A stretch of DNA of 64,000 bases from Comamonas koreensis (lineage in GTDB: Bacteria > Pseudomonadota > Gammaproteobacteria > Burkholderiales > Burkholderiaceae_C). This document shows positions 16,878 through 24,597 of this stretch, in pieces. Both the position numbers and the translations under genes were made by a program. A model generated the notes under the pieces. It made no database searches and had not been told where the DNA came from. It saw nothing but the letters and a program-made list of their open reading frames with translations. How positions within the stretch are numbered: the first letter of the stretch is position 1; the number at the start of each line of letters is the position of its first letter. Where the stretch lies: positions 310,001 through 374,000 of the forward strand of contig NZ_CP043575.1 of NCBI RefSeq assembly GCF_014076495.1, in the 5' to 3' direction.

Positions 16878-16880
16878 CGC

Positions 16881-17111
16881 TCAGCGCCGGGCGCGGCGGA
16901 TCTCGGCCAATGAGCGCGTATCTTGCAGTGCCTGGGCCCACAGACGCCCCGGCTCCAGCTCGGCCAGGCGCTTGGCCTGCCAGCGCACAAAGGCGTTTTC
17001 CACCGCCGACAACCAGCCCAGTGATGCCGGCAGCAAGGCTTGGCGGGGCTCACGCAGTACCAGCAGATCGTCTTGCTGGGCAACCACAGAGGGGGAAACA
17101 ATGTTCTTCAT
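16881..17111 (-). CDS. 76-residue protein of unknown function in the GntR regulon
   Basis: Starts MKNIVSPSVVAQQDDLLVLR at an ATG with CCAGGAG eight bases upstream. The protein is soluble and mostly helical, with a Trp-containing middle (GWLSAVENAFVRWQAKRLAE) and a basic end (RRARR). No signal peptide or membrane span. A GntR-type palindrome sits 35-51 bases upstream of its start. No family recognised; a small regulator or accessory protein is possible. Confidence 0.65.
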   Translation of the reverse strand: MKNIVSPSVVAQQDDLLVLREPRQALLPASLGWLSAVENAFVRWQAKRLAELEPGRLWAQALQDTRSLAEIRRARR

Positions 17112-17145
17112 GGAATAGCTCCTGGATAACCTAGTAATAACCCTA

Positions 17146-17162
17146 GTGTATCCAGTGTACAA
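17146..17162 (-). promoter_or_regulatory. candidate GntR operator F (upstream of the 76-residue gene)
   Basis: On the minus strand TTGTACACTGGATACAC, matching the TTGTATAC-N3-ATACAA consensus at 15 of 17 places if spacer bases are free. Lies 35 bases before the start at 17111. Confidence 0.55.
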
Positions 17163-17312
17163 ATCCATGTCCTTGATCTGGGTCCATAACCCTGCACTAT
17201 CCAAGCCTTTGATCCGTCTCGCAAATCCCCTAAAAAACAAGACTCTGACACCGCCATAGCGCCAGGCATGCAAAAGCCTTCATCGCACAAATGTGCCCTG
17301 ACATTTCCATTT

Positions 17313-17329
17313 TTGTATACGAAAACAGC
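17313..17329 (+). promoter_or_regulatory. partial GntR site D
   Basis: TTGTATACGAAAACAGC carries an exact left half-site with a poor right half, in the 347-base gene-free region 17112-17458 that otherwise holds sites F and E and AT-rich promoter-like sequence. Confidence 0.4.
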
Positions 17330-17407
17330 TTTTTTTCACATTTAACCCGGGTTCATCGCATGTTGCAATGCAATATTTCTGGTATTCCCTGATGATTTTT
17401 CGCATCA

Positions 17408-17424
17408 TTGTATTTAGTATACAA
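17408..17424 (+). promoter_or_regulatory. candidate GntR operator E (upstream of permease operon)
   Basis: TTGTATTTAGTATACAA, a 17-base inverted repeat that is the best fit to the consensus. It ends 34 bases before the permease start. Confidence 0.68.
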
Positions 17425-17458
17425 ATTGGCTGTTTAAACATACCAAGGAGTAGCCGCG

Positions 17459-18997
17459 ATGGATCCGTCAGTCTCTATAGGCCCTGCGCACTGGGCCTAC
17501 CTCGCCGGGGTGCTGGTCATCATTGTGACCATGGCCTTCCGTGCCAATGTGGTGGTGCCATCGATACTGGCCACCGTCGTCGTCGCCTTCGCCTGGAGCG
17601 GCAGCTTCATCACCGGGATTGGAAGCATATTTGGTGCCAGCATGGTGGCGGCCAAGGAGCTGTTCAACATCTTTCTGATCATTGCGCTGATGACAGCCTT
17701 GCTCAACGCGCTCAAGGACCTGGGCTCGGACATCCGCATGGTCAAGCCCTTCCGTGCGGTGATGAAAAATGGACACATCGCCTATTTCATCCTGGCGCTG
17801 GTCACCTACCTGATCTCGCTGTTCTTCTGGCCCACGCCGGCCGTACCCCTGGTCGCTGCCGTGCTGCTGCCGGCAGCGATTGCGGCGGGCCTGCCGCCCA
17901 TTGCAGGGGCAATGGCGATTGCGATTGCCGGCCAAGGCATGGCGCTGTCATCCGACTATGTGATTGGCGTGGCGCCGGGCATCAGCGCCAAGGCCGCTGG
18001 CGGCATCAGTGCGGTGGCGGTGGCCGACAAGGCGCTGCTGCTGTCCTGGGTGGTCGGCATGATTGCGCTGTTCCTGTCGTACTTCAAGGTGCGCAAGCTC
18101 ATCGTGCCCAGCGACAACGCGCTGCTGGAGCGCTGGGAGCTCAACCCCGCCGGCATCGACGCGCAGATGGAAGGGGCAGGGCCCTACGACAAGGCCGAGA
18201 TCGCCAAGGGCACCGCCCACGACGGCGACCTGGGCACCAACTCGGAGCTGGAAGCCGAGCTGCGCAAGACCCAGCCGCTGGCCTCGGCCTCCAAGCTGTT
18301 TGCCGTTGTCACGCCGCTGGCATTCTTGCTGGTGATTTTGGTGATGGTCGCGCCCAAGTTCACCAGCGCGGTGCCCGAGCTCAAGGGTGGCGATGCGGCC
18401 ATGCTGATCGGCGGCGTCGCTGCGCTGCTGATGATCTGGGCCACCACCGCCGCCCGGGGCTTTCGCAAGATGCTCGACGGCGCAGCTGACCACATCACCG
18501 ATGGCTTTGTGTTTGCGTTCAAGGCCATGGGCTCGGTGCTGCCGATTGCCGGCTTCTTCTTCATCGGCTCGGGCGAGACGGCTGGTGCCATCCTGGGCAT
18601 TGCACCGGGCACCACGCCGCCGAGCCTGCTGTTCGAGCTGGTGCAAGCCGGCCAGCACCTGATCCCGGACAGCCAGCTGCTGGTCTCGCTGGGGGTCCTC
18701 ATCATGGGCATGATCACCGGCATCGACGGCTCGGGCTTCTCCGGCCTGCCGCTGACCGGCACCATCGCCGGAGCACTGGGCCCGGCCTCGGGCATGGATG
18801 TGTCGGCCCTGGCCGCGCTGGGCCAGATGGGCGCGGTCTGGACGGGTGGCGGCACCTTGATCGCCTGGTCCTCGCTGATTGCGGTGGCAGGCTTTGCCCG
18901 CGTGAATGTGCTGGAGCTGGCCCGGGCGCTGCTGATACCGGTGGTGCTGGGCTTGCTGGCCGCAGTCTTCACCGCCGTGGCGCTCTGGGGCGGCTGA
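17459..18997 (+). CDS. multi-span permease, ion-transporter-superfamily-like
   Basis: 512 residues with roughly 12 hydrophobic helices and one long soluble loop (about residues 205-275, containing MEGAGPYDKAEIAKG). Start has AAGGAG eight bases before it. Helical pattern and motifs such as FFWPTPAVPLVAAVLLPAAI and the late GMITGIDGSGFSGLPLTGT resemble anion/dicarboxylate permeases of the IT superfamily, but I cannot assign a named family. It is led by operator E and followed one base later by the gamma-glutamyltransferase gene. It is the likely importer of the substrate of this regulon. Confidence 0.75.
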   Translation: MDPSVSIGPAHWAYLAGVLVIIVTMAFRANVVVPSILATVVVAFAWSGSFITGIGSIFGASMVAAKELFNIFLIIALMTALLNALKDLGSDIRMVKPFRAVMKNGHIAYFILALVTYLISLFFWPTPAVPLVAAVLLPAAIAAGLPPIAGAMAIAIAGQGMALSSDYVIGVAPGISAKAAGGISAVAVADKALLLSWVVGMIALFLSYFKVRKLIVPSDNALLERWELNPAGIDAQMEGAGPYDKAEIAKGTAHDGDLGTNSELEAELRKTQPLASASKLFAVVTPLAFLLVILVMVAPKFTSAVPELKGGDAAMLIGGVAALLMIWATTAARGFRKMLDGAADHITDGFVFAFKAMGSVLPIAGFFFIGSGETAGAILGIAPGTTPPSLLFELVQAGQHLIPDSQLLVSLGVLIMGMITGIDGSGFSGLPLTGTIAGALGPASGMDVSALAALGQMGAVWTGGGTLIAWSSLIAVAGFARVNVLELARALLIPVVLGLLAAVFTAVALWGG

Positions 18998-18998
18998 G

Positions 18999-20471
18999 AT
19001 GGCACAGCTGCACCACCAAGGCGCGCCCGGCGTGCTGGGCCGGGGCGCGATGCTGGCCACCGGCCACCCGCTGGCCGCAGCGGCCGCGCAGGCCCAGCTG
19101 CAGCAAGGCGGCTCAGCGGTCGATGCCGCGATTGCCGCCGATGCGGTGCTGGGCGTTGTCGAGCCCATGGCCACCGGCGTGGGCGGCGACCTGCTGGCGA
19201 TGCTGGTGCCGTCCGGCCAGGCGCCGCTGGCTTATAACGGCACCGGGCGTGCGCCCCAAGCTTTGACGGCGGCCCTGGTCGAGGCCCTGCCCCAGTGCCG
19301 CATCCCCGAGCGCCATCCGCTGTCCGTCACCACGCCCGGCGTGGTGCAAGGCTGGTGGGATCTGCACCAGCGTTTTGGCAAACGCCCCTGGGCGCAGCTG
19401 TTCGATGCCGCCGTGCAGGCCGCCAGCCAGGGCTTTGCGGTGGCCCCCGTTGCTGCGCGCGAATGGGCACTGTTCCAGCCGGTGATTGCCCGCGATGCGG
19501 CCAGCGCCGCCCTCTACCGCGCCGATGCCCCGCCGCGCGCTGGCGAGCAATTTGACAACCCGGCACTGGCCCGCTTGCTGCAAGCAGTCGCTGCGCAGGG
19601 GCCACAGGCCTTTTATGCGGGTGCCATCCCCGCCGCCTGCGCCGCTGCGGTGCAGGCAGCGGGCGGCGTGTTGGCCGCTGCGGATTTCAGCGCCCACCAG
19701 GGCAACTTCTGCACCCCAGTGAGCACCTCGTTTCGTGGCGCCACCATCCATGAATGCCCACCCAATACCCATGGTGTGGCGGTGCTGCATGCGCTGGCTG
19801 CCATGCAGGACCAGGCCATCGACATGGCCAGCGCTGCCACCCAGGTCGCGCTGGTGCAGGCGATGGAGGCAGCGATGGCCCATGCCCAGCAGACCGTGGC
19901 CGACCCGGCCGGTAACACCGTCTGCACCACCGTGGTCGATGGCGATGGCCTGGCCATCAGCCTGATGAGCAGCGTGTTCAAGCGCTTTGGCTCGGGCATT
20001 GGTGTGGCCGAAGGCGGCTTTGTGCTGCAGAACCGGGGCCATGGCTTTTCGCAACCCGGCCATATCAATGGGCCGGCGCCCGGCAAGCGCCCCTATCACA
20101 CGGTGGTGCCGGGAGCTGCCACACGCAATGGCCAATTCCTCGGCGTGTTTGGCGTGGTGGGCGGCGCCATGCAACCCCAAGGCCAGGTGCAGCTGCTGTG
20201 CCGCCTGCTGGCGGGCGGCGAGGCACCGCAGCCCGCGTTGAACCAGCCGCGCTGGCGCCTGGAAGGCGGCCGGGTGTTGGCGGTGGAGGCGGGCATGCCG
20301 CCCGCGATCACCGCCGCGCTGCGGGCCCAGGGCTACCGCGAGCCCAGCGGCGAAGGCGAGCTGGGGGGGCGCAGCGACTTTGGCGGCGCGCAGTGCATCT
20401 GGCGCCTGGCCGATGGACAGCTGTGCGGCGCCTCCGACCAACGCAAGGACGGCCTGGCGCTGGCCGTCTAA
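18999..20471 (+). CDS. gamma-glutamyltransferase family protein (Ntn hydrolase)
   Basis: 490 residues; members mature by autocleavage into two subunits. The probable nucleophile is the first Thr in NTVCTTVVDGDG at about residue 306, aligned to the TTH(F/Y)SVVD motif of classical enzymes. N-terminal features DAAIAADAVLGVVEP and GVGGDLLAM are typical. No signal peptide is seen, unlike periplasmic Ggt, so it probably works in the cytoplasm. Separated from the permease by one base, it may hydrolyse a gamma-glutamyl or other amide bond in the imported compound. Confidence 0.85.
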   Translation: MAQLHHQGAPGVLGRGAMLATGHPLAAAAAQAQLQQGGSAVDAAIAADAVLGVVEPMATGVGGDLLAMLVPSGQAPLAYNGTGRAPQALTAALVEALPQCRIPERHPLSVTTPGVVQGWWDLHQRFGKRPWAQLFDAAVQAASQGFAVAPVAAREWALFQPVIARDAASAALYRADAPPRAGEQFDNPALARLLQAVAAQGPQAFYAGAIPAACAAAVQAAGGVLAAADFSAHQGNFCTPVSTSFRGATIHECPPNTHGVAVLHALAAMQDQAIDMASAATQVALVQAMEAAMAHAQQTVADPAGNTVCTTVVDGDGLAISLMSSVFKRFGSGIGVAEGGFVLQNRGHGFSQPGHINGPAPGKRPYHTVVPGAATRNGQFLGVFGVVGGAMQPQGQVQLLCRLLAGGEAPQPALNQPRWRLEGGRVLAVEAGMPPAITAALRAQGYREPSGEGELGGRSDFGGAQCIWRLADGQLCGASDQRKDGLALAV

Positions 20472-20491
20472 GCGCTAGCAGCCGCCATCCA

Positions 20492-21757
20492 TCAGCGCTG
20501 GGGCTTTTGCGGCGCCAGCGCCTCGTCCACCACCTCGATCCAGTGGCGCACCGGCACATCGGTGCCCGATTGCAGGTGCGAGATGCAGCCGATGTTGGCC
20601 GACAGAATCGCGGCGGGCGGCGCATCGCTGCAGGCCTGGTTCAAGGTGCCGATCTTGCGGTCGCGCAGCTGGTGCGCAATCTCGGGCTGCAGCAGCGAAT
20701 AGGTGCCGGCCGAGCCGCAGCACAGGTGCGATTCCACCCGCGAGACGCGGATGTCAAAGCCCAGGCGACGCAGGCTCGTCTCCACCCCGCCGCGCAGCTT
20801 TTGGCCATGCTGCAAGGTGCAGGGCGGGTGGTAGGCCAGGGGGGCTTCAGGCAAGTTCAGCTGGCCCTGCAGGCGCTGCTCCAGCTCGGGCAGCATGTCG
20901 GGCAGCAGCTCGCAAAGGTCACGCGCCAATGCGCTAATGGCAGCGGCGCGCGCGGCATAGGCCGGGTCATGGCGCAGCAGGTGGCCGTAGTCCTTGACCA
21001 TCACGCCACAGCCAGAAGCCGTGGTCACAATGGCCTCGACCTGCTGGCTCTCCACATGGGGCCACCAGGCATCGATATTGGCGCGTGCCTGCGCCAGCGC
21101 GCCCTGCGGGTCGCTCAGATGTTGCTGCACCGCGCCGCAGCAGGCGGCGGCTGGGGTAATCAAGGTCTGGATGCCCACGGCATCGAGCACCCGGGCAGCG
21201 GCGGCATTGATATTGGGCAGCATCACCGGCTGCACGCAACCGGCCAGCATCAGCACCTTGCGCGCATGCGTGCGCGTGGGCCACTTGCCAGCACGCGGCA
21301 CGCGCGCCAGCTTGGCCTTGAGCGCAGCAGGCAGCACCGGGCGGGCCAGCCGCCCCAGCGCCAGCGCCGGTCCAAAGGCCTTGGAGACCATGCCCTTGCG
21401 CAGCGCCCAGCGCTGCAGGCGCTCGGCCGTCGGACGCTCGACCTTCTGGTCGACGATATGGCGGCCGATATCGAGCAGCTTGCCGTATTGCACGCCGCTG
21501 GGGCAGGTCGATTCGCAATTGCGGCAGGTCAGGCAGCGGTCCAGGTGGGTCTGGGTCTTGCGTGTGGGCTCCTGGCCCTCGAGCACCTGCTTGATCAGGT
21601 AGATACGGCCGCGCGGGCCATCGAGCTCATCGCCCAGCAGCTGGTAGGTGGGGCAGGTCGCGGTGCAAAAGCCGCAATGCACGCACTTGCGCAAAATGGC
21701 CTCGGCCTCCTGGCCTTCGGGGGTGTCTTTGAATTCGGGGGCTAATTGGGTTTGCAT
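20492..21757 (-). CDS. glcF: glycolate oxidase iron-sulfur subunit GlcF
   Basis: 421 residues. Two 4Fe-4S motifs near the N-terminus (CVHCGFCTATCP and CLTCRNCESTCP) and two CCG-type cysteine-rich domains in the C-terminal half (ACCGAVQQH, LCCGSAGTYS). GlcF carries electrons from the flavin subunits of glycolate oxidase to the quinone pool. It follows glcE by 33 bases on the minus strand and is convergent with the gamma-glutamyltransferase gene. The GlcD catalytic subunit is not next to it. Confidence 0.93.
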   Translation of the reverse strand: MQTQLAPEFKDTPEGQEAEAILRKCVHCGFCTATCPTYQLLGDELDGPRGRIYLIKQVLEGQEPTRKTQTHLDRCLTCRNCESTCPSGVQYGKLLDIGRHIVDQKVERPTAERLQRWALRKGMVSKAFGPALALGRLARPVLPAALKAKLARVPRAGKWPTRTHARKVLMLAGCVQPVMLPNINAAAARVLDAVGIQTLITPAAACCGAVQQHLSDPQGALAQARANIDAWWPHVESQQVEAIVTTASGCGVMVKDYGHLLRHDPAYAARAAAISALARDLCELLPDMLPELEQRLQGQLNLPEAPLAYHPPCTLQHGQKLRGGVETSLRRLGFDIRVSRVESHLCCGSAGTYSLLQPEIAHQLRDRKIGTLNQACSDAPPAAILSANIGCISHLQSGTDVPVRHWIEVVDEALAPQKPQR

Positions 21758-21790
21758 GGTGCAGGGGTGCCTCGATTAGCGGAGATGCGC

Positions 21791-22942
21791 TTAGCTCAAC
21801 GCCCAGTCGCCCAGGCGGCCGGGGTTGAAAATGCCATGGGGGTCAAACGCATGCTTGAGCCGCTGCTGCACCTGGCGCAGTGCGGGCGAGGCAGGCGTCA
21901 AACCAAAATCATCGGATGCGACCAGGCCCACCTGCGGGCCGGGCCTGAAGCACACGGCGCTGCCGCCCACACTGGTGGCCAGCGCCTGCAAGGCCTGGGC
22001 ATGCTGCATGGGGGCTTGCACCCAGCGCAGCGCGCCGCCCCATTCCATCAGCGGCTGCAGGCCTTCTTCGGTGCAGGGCAGCACCGGCGTCGTGGCCGGC
22101 AGCGACAGGCGCCACAGCGCGTGGCTCGGGTCCATGGCACTGAACCAGGGCAGCTGCTGCTCACGGCAGGCCAGCCAGGCGGCATCGGCCTGGCCGTGGT
22201 CCAGCATGGTGCCGCCCATGCCATCCAGGGCCGACTGCACAGCGGCCACCGCACCGCGCAACCGCACCAGCAGATGGCCTTGCTCACCGTCGCCCGATTG
22301 CTGCCACAGGCTGGCATTGATGGGCAGCGGCTTGGCGCGCCAGGCCGAGAGCTTGTCGAGTGCCTGCTGCGCCGTGCATTCGTAGTACAGGGTCGCTTGG
22401 GCGCGCTGCATCGGCAGCACCTTGAGGCTGATGTCGGTCAGCAGGCCCAGGGTGCCCCAGGCACCGGCCATCAGCCGCGACACGTCATAGCCCGCGACGT
22501 TCTTCATCACCTGGCCGCCAAAGCGCAGCAGCTCACCCTGGCCGTTGATCAGCTCCAGGCCCAGGATGTAGTCACGCACCGCGCCCACCGCCGCCCGCGA
22601 GGGGCCCGACAGGCCGGCCGCCACCATGCCGCCGACGGTGGCCTCCGGGCCAAAATGTGGCGGGTCAAAAGCCAGGCATTGGCCGCATTCGGCCAGGCTC
22701 GCCTCCAGCGCCGCCAGCGCTGTGCCGGCCCGCACGGTCACGACCAACTCACTGGGCTCGTAGCTGATGATGCCGCTGTAGCTGCGGGTGTCGAACACCT
22801 CGCCGCCCAGGCGCGCACCATAAAAATCCTTGCTGCCACCGCCCCGGATGCGCAGCGGCGTCTTGTGGGCATGCGCCGATCGAACGCGCTCCTGCCAGTC
22901 GAGCACGGTGGGGGAAAGAGAGGCAGCCACAGCTTGGTCCAT
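21791..22942 (-). CDS. glcE: glycolate oxidase FAD-binding subunit GlcE
   Basis: 383 residues with a PCMH-type FAD domain: RIRGGGSKDFYGA, a central EATVGGMVAAGLSGP and VKNVAGYDVSRL, and the C-terminal HGIFNPGR. GlcE pairs with GlcD and GlcF to oxidise glycolate to glyoxylate at the membrane. In E. coli the order is glcDEF; here the gene in front of glcE is an SMP-30 lactonase 70 bases away and no glcD is present. A GlcD-like oxidase is encoded at 57260. Confidence 0.93.
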   Translation of the reverse strand: MDQAVAASLSPTVLDWQERVRSAHAHKTPLRIRGGGSKDFYGARLGGEVFDTRSYSGIISYEPSELVVTVRAGTALAALEASLAECGQCLAFDPPHFGPEATVGGMVAAGLSGPSRAAVGAVRDYILGLELINGQGELLRFGGQVMKNVAGYDVSRLMAGAWGTLGLLTDISLKVLPMQRAQATLYYECTAQQALDKLSAWRAKPLPINASLWQQSGDGEQGHLLVRLRGAVAAVQSALDGMGGTMLDHGQADAAWLACREQQLPWFSAMDPSHALWRLSLPATTPVLPCTEEGLQPLMEWGGALRWVQAPMQHAQALQALATSVGGSAVCFRPGPQVGLVASDDFGLTPASPALRQVQQRLKHAFDPHGIFNPGRLGDWALS

Positions 22943-23012
22943 GGCCCCATGGTAGCGGCAGTTACGCCAGGCGTGCGGCGCTCAAGTTAGATGGGGGACT
23001 TTGAAGTACTTC

Positions 23013-23960
23013 TCAGAACCCATGCCCGATTTCCCGCCAAGGCTGGGTCGGCAGGCCGGCCACACCGGCGCGCATCGCAAACACGCAGCCCGACAGCGGC
23101 AGCTGGGCCAGCTCGTCGCGGCTGCGGCCGTGGCGGGCGGAGGTGACGTACAAGGTGCGGCCATCGCTGCCACCAAAGCAGGGCATCGTGGGGCAGAGCG
23201 CCGGCGTGTAGTGGCTGGCGAGGATGCGGCCTTGCGGGGAGATCTGCAGCACGCGCCCGCCCTCGTACATCGCGCACCAGTAGTTGCCTTCAACGTCCAC
23301 AGCGGCACCATCGGGCCGGCCGCCATAGCCGGGCTCGCCCGGGGTCCAGCCCTCGGGCTTGGCATCAAAGCGCATGAAGACTTCGCCCTCGCCTTGCGGA
23401 TAGCCGCTCACGTCGCAGGCGAATTTCTTGATCGTGTGGCTGGGGGTATCGGCCCAGTACATGGTGCGCCGGTCGGGCGACCAGGCCAGGCCATTGGCGT
23501 TGGAGACGCCATCTTGCACCTTGCGCACCGTCGTGGTGCCCGTCAGCCCATCGATGCAGTAGAGCGCGGCCACCGGTTGGCGCGGGCCGCTGGCGGGCTC
23601 GTGGATGGTGCCGACCCAGAAGCGGCCCTGCGCATCGCAGCGGCCATCGTTGCCGCGCTCGGTGGCCGGGTCGATCGGCAGGCGGGCGATGTCGTGCAGG
23701 GTACCGCCCCAGTGGGTGGCGCGGCAGATGCGGTCGCGCAGCACGACGATCCAGCCGTCCAGCGCGCCGCCGCTGCGGGCCGGCGCAATGCAGCCGGGCT
23801 CGGCGGGCATGTCCCAGCGGTCCATATAGCCCGATCCGGGCATCGTGCGCCACAGCTGTTTGCCAGCGACATCGACGCCATAGAGAACACCACCGCTGGC
23901 TTGCCAGAAAGGGGACTCCCCCAACGCAAAGGGCTGGCTGACCACGGTATGCCAGATCAT
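23013..23960 (-). CDS. SMP-30/gluconolactonase-family lactonase
   Basis: 315 residues, predicted six-bladed propeller. Metal ligands can be placed: glutamate in LGESPFW, asparagine in NANGLAWSPD and aspartate in GGSDGRTLYVTSA, with the family landmark YWADTPSHTI. Enzymes of this group hydrolyse sugar or aldonic acid lactones using Ca or Zn. It is in the same orientation upstream of glcEF and may share the transcript. The lactone substrate is unknown. Confidence 0.88.
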   Translation of the reverse strand: MIWHTVVSQPFALGESPFWQASGGVLYGVDVAGKQLWRTMPGSGYMDRWDMPAEPGCIAPARSGGALDGWIVVLRDRICRATHWGGTLHDIARLPIDPATERGNDGRCDAQGRFWVGTIHEPASGPRQPVAALYCIDGLTGTTTVRKVQDGVSNANGLAWSPDRRTMYWADTPSHTIKKFACDVSGYPQGEGEVFMRFDAKPEGWTPGEPGYGGRPDGAAVDVEGNYWCAMYEGGRVLQISPQGRILASHYTPALCPTMPCFGGSDGRTLYVTSARHGRSRDELAQLPLSGCVFAMRAGVAGLPTQPWREIGHGF

Positions 23961-24035
23961 GGCGTTCCTTTAGAAATGAATTGCATGGAAAACCCTAAGC
24001 ATTATCTGTGCCACCTGGCTTGCAGCGAGGCTGGC

Positions 24036-24503
24036 TTATGGAATATAGGACAGCGGCAAGGCGGTGGTGAACTTCAGCTCTTCCATCGCAAAGCTCGACG
24101 ACACATCGAGCAGCTGGGTATCGGCGATCAGGCGCTTGTAGACCTTGTCGTAGGCGGCGATATCGGGCACCACCACGCGCAGCAGGTAGTCCACCTCGCC
24201 GCTCATGCGGTAGAACTCGACCACCTCGGCAATGGCCGCCACTGCCGCACGAAAGCGCTCAAACCACTCCTGGCTGTGCGTGCTGGTGCGCACCGCCACA
24301 AACACCGTCACGCCCACATTGACCTTGTCGCGGTCCACCAGCGCCACCTGGCGCTTGATGACCCCGGCCTCCTTGAGCCGCTGGATACGGCGCCAGCAGG
24401 GCGTGGCCGACAGCCCGACCTGGGCCGCCAGATCGGCCACCTGGGTCTCCGCGTCGGCCTGCAGCAACTCCAGCAGTTTGCGGTCAATAGAATCCAATTT
24501 CAT
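24036..24503 (-). CDS. Lrp/AsnC-family regulator
   Basis: 155 residues from the ATG at 24503. N-terminal winged helix-turn-helix (LDSIDRKLLELLQADAETQV, VGLSATPCWRRIQRL) then the RAM ligand domain (FYRMSGEVDYLLRVVVPD). The spacing and RIQRLKEAGVI segment are classic. It is divergent from the cysteine desulfurase fusion, with 94 bases between starts. Lrp-type regulators of cysteine catabolism (DecR/CyuR, YbaO-like) adjoin their targets in the same way, so cysteine sensing is a fair guess. Confidence 0.92.
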   Translation of the reverse strand: MKLDSIDRKLLELLQADAETQVADLAAQVGLSATPCWRRIQRLKEAGVIKRQVALVDRDKVNVGVTVFVAVRTSTHSQEWFERFRAAVAAIAEVVEFYRMSGEVDYLLRVVVPDIAAYDKVYKRLIADTQLLDVSSSFAMEELKFTTALPLSYIP

Positions 24504-24597
24504 TTTTTTCCTATTTTCTGGAATAGAACTCCAATATTGTGCAGTAGCTGGCGAATTTTGCGACTGTATTCCCCGGCCCGGGCTGGACAATTTGGGC

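Noticed and set aside
20492..22942. Including glcEF in the GntR regulon
   Set aside because: No copy of the TTGTATAC palindrome was found upstream of glcE or the SMP-30 gene, and the unit is convergent with the regulon's last gene.
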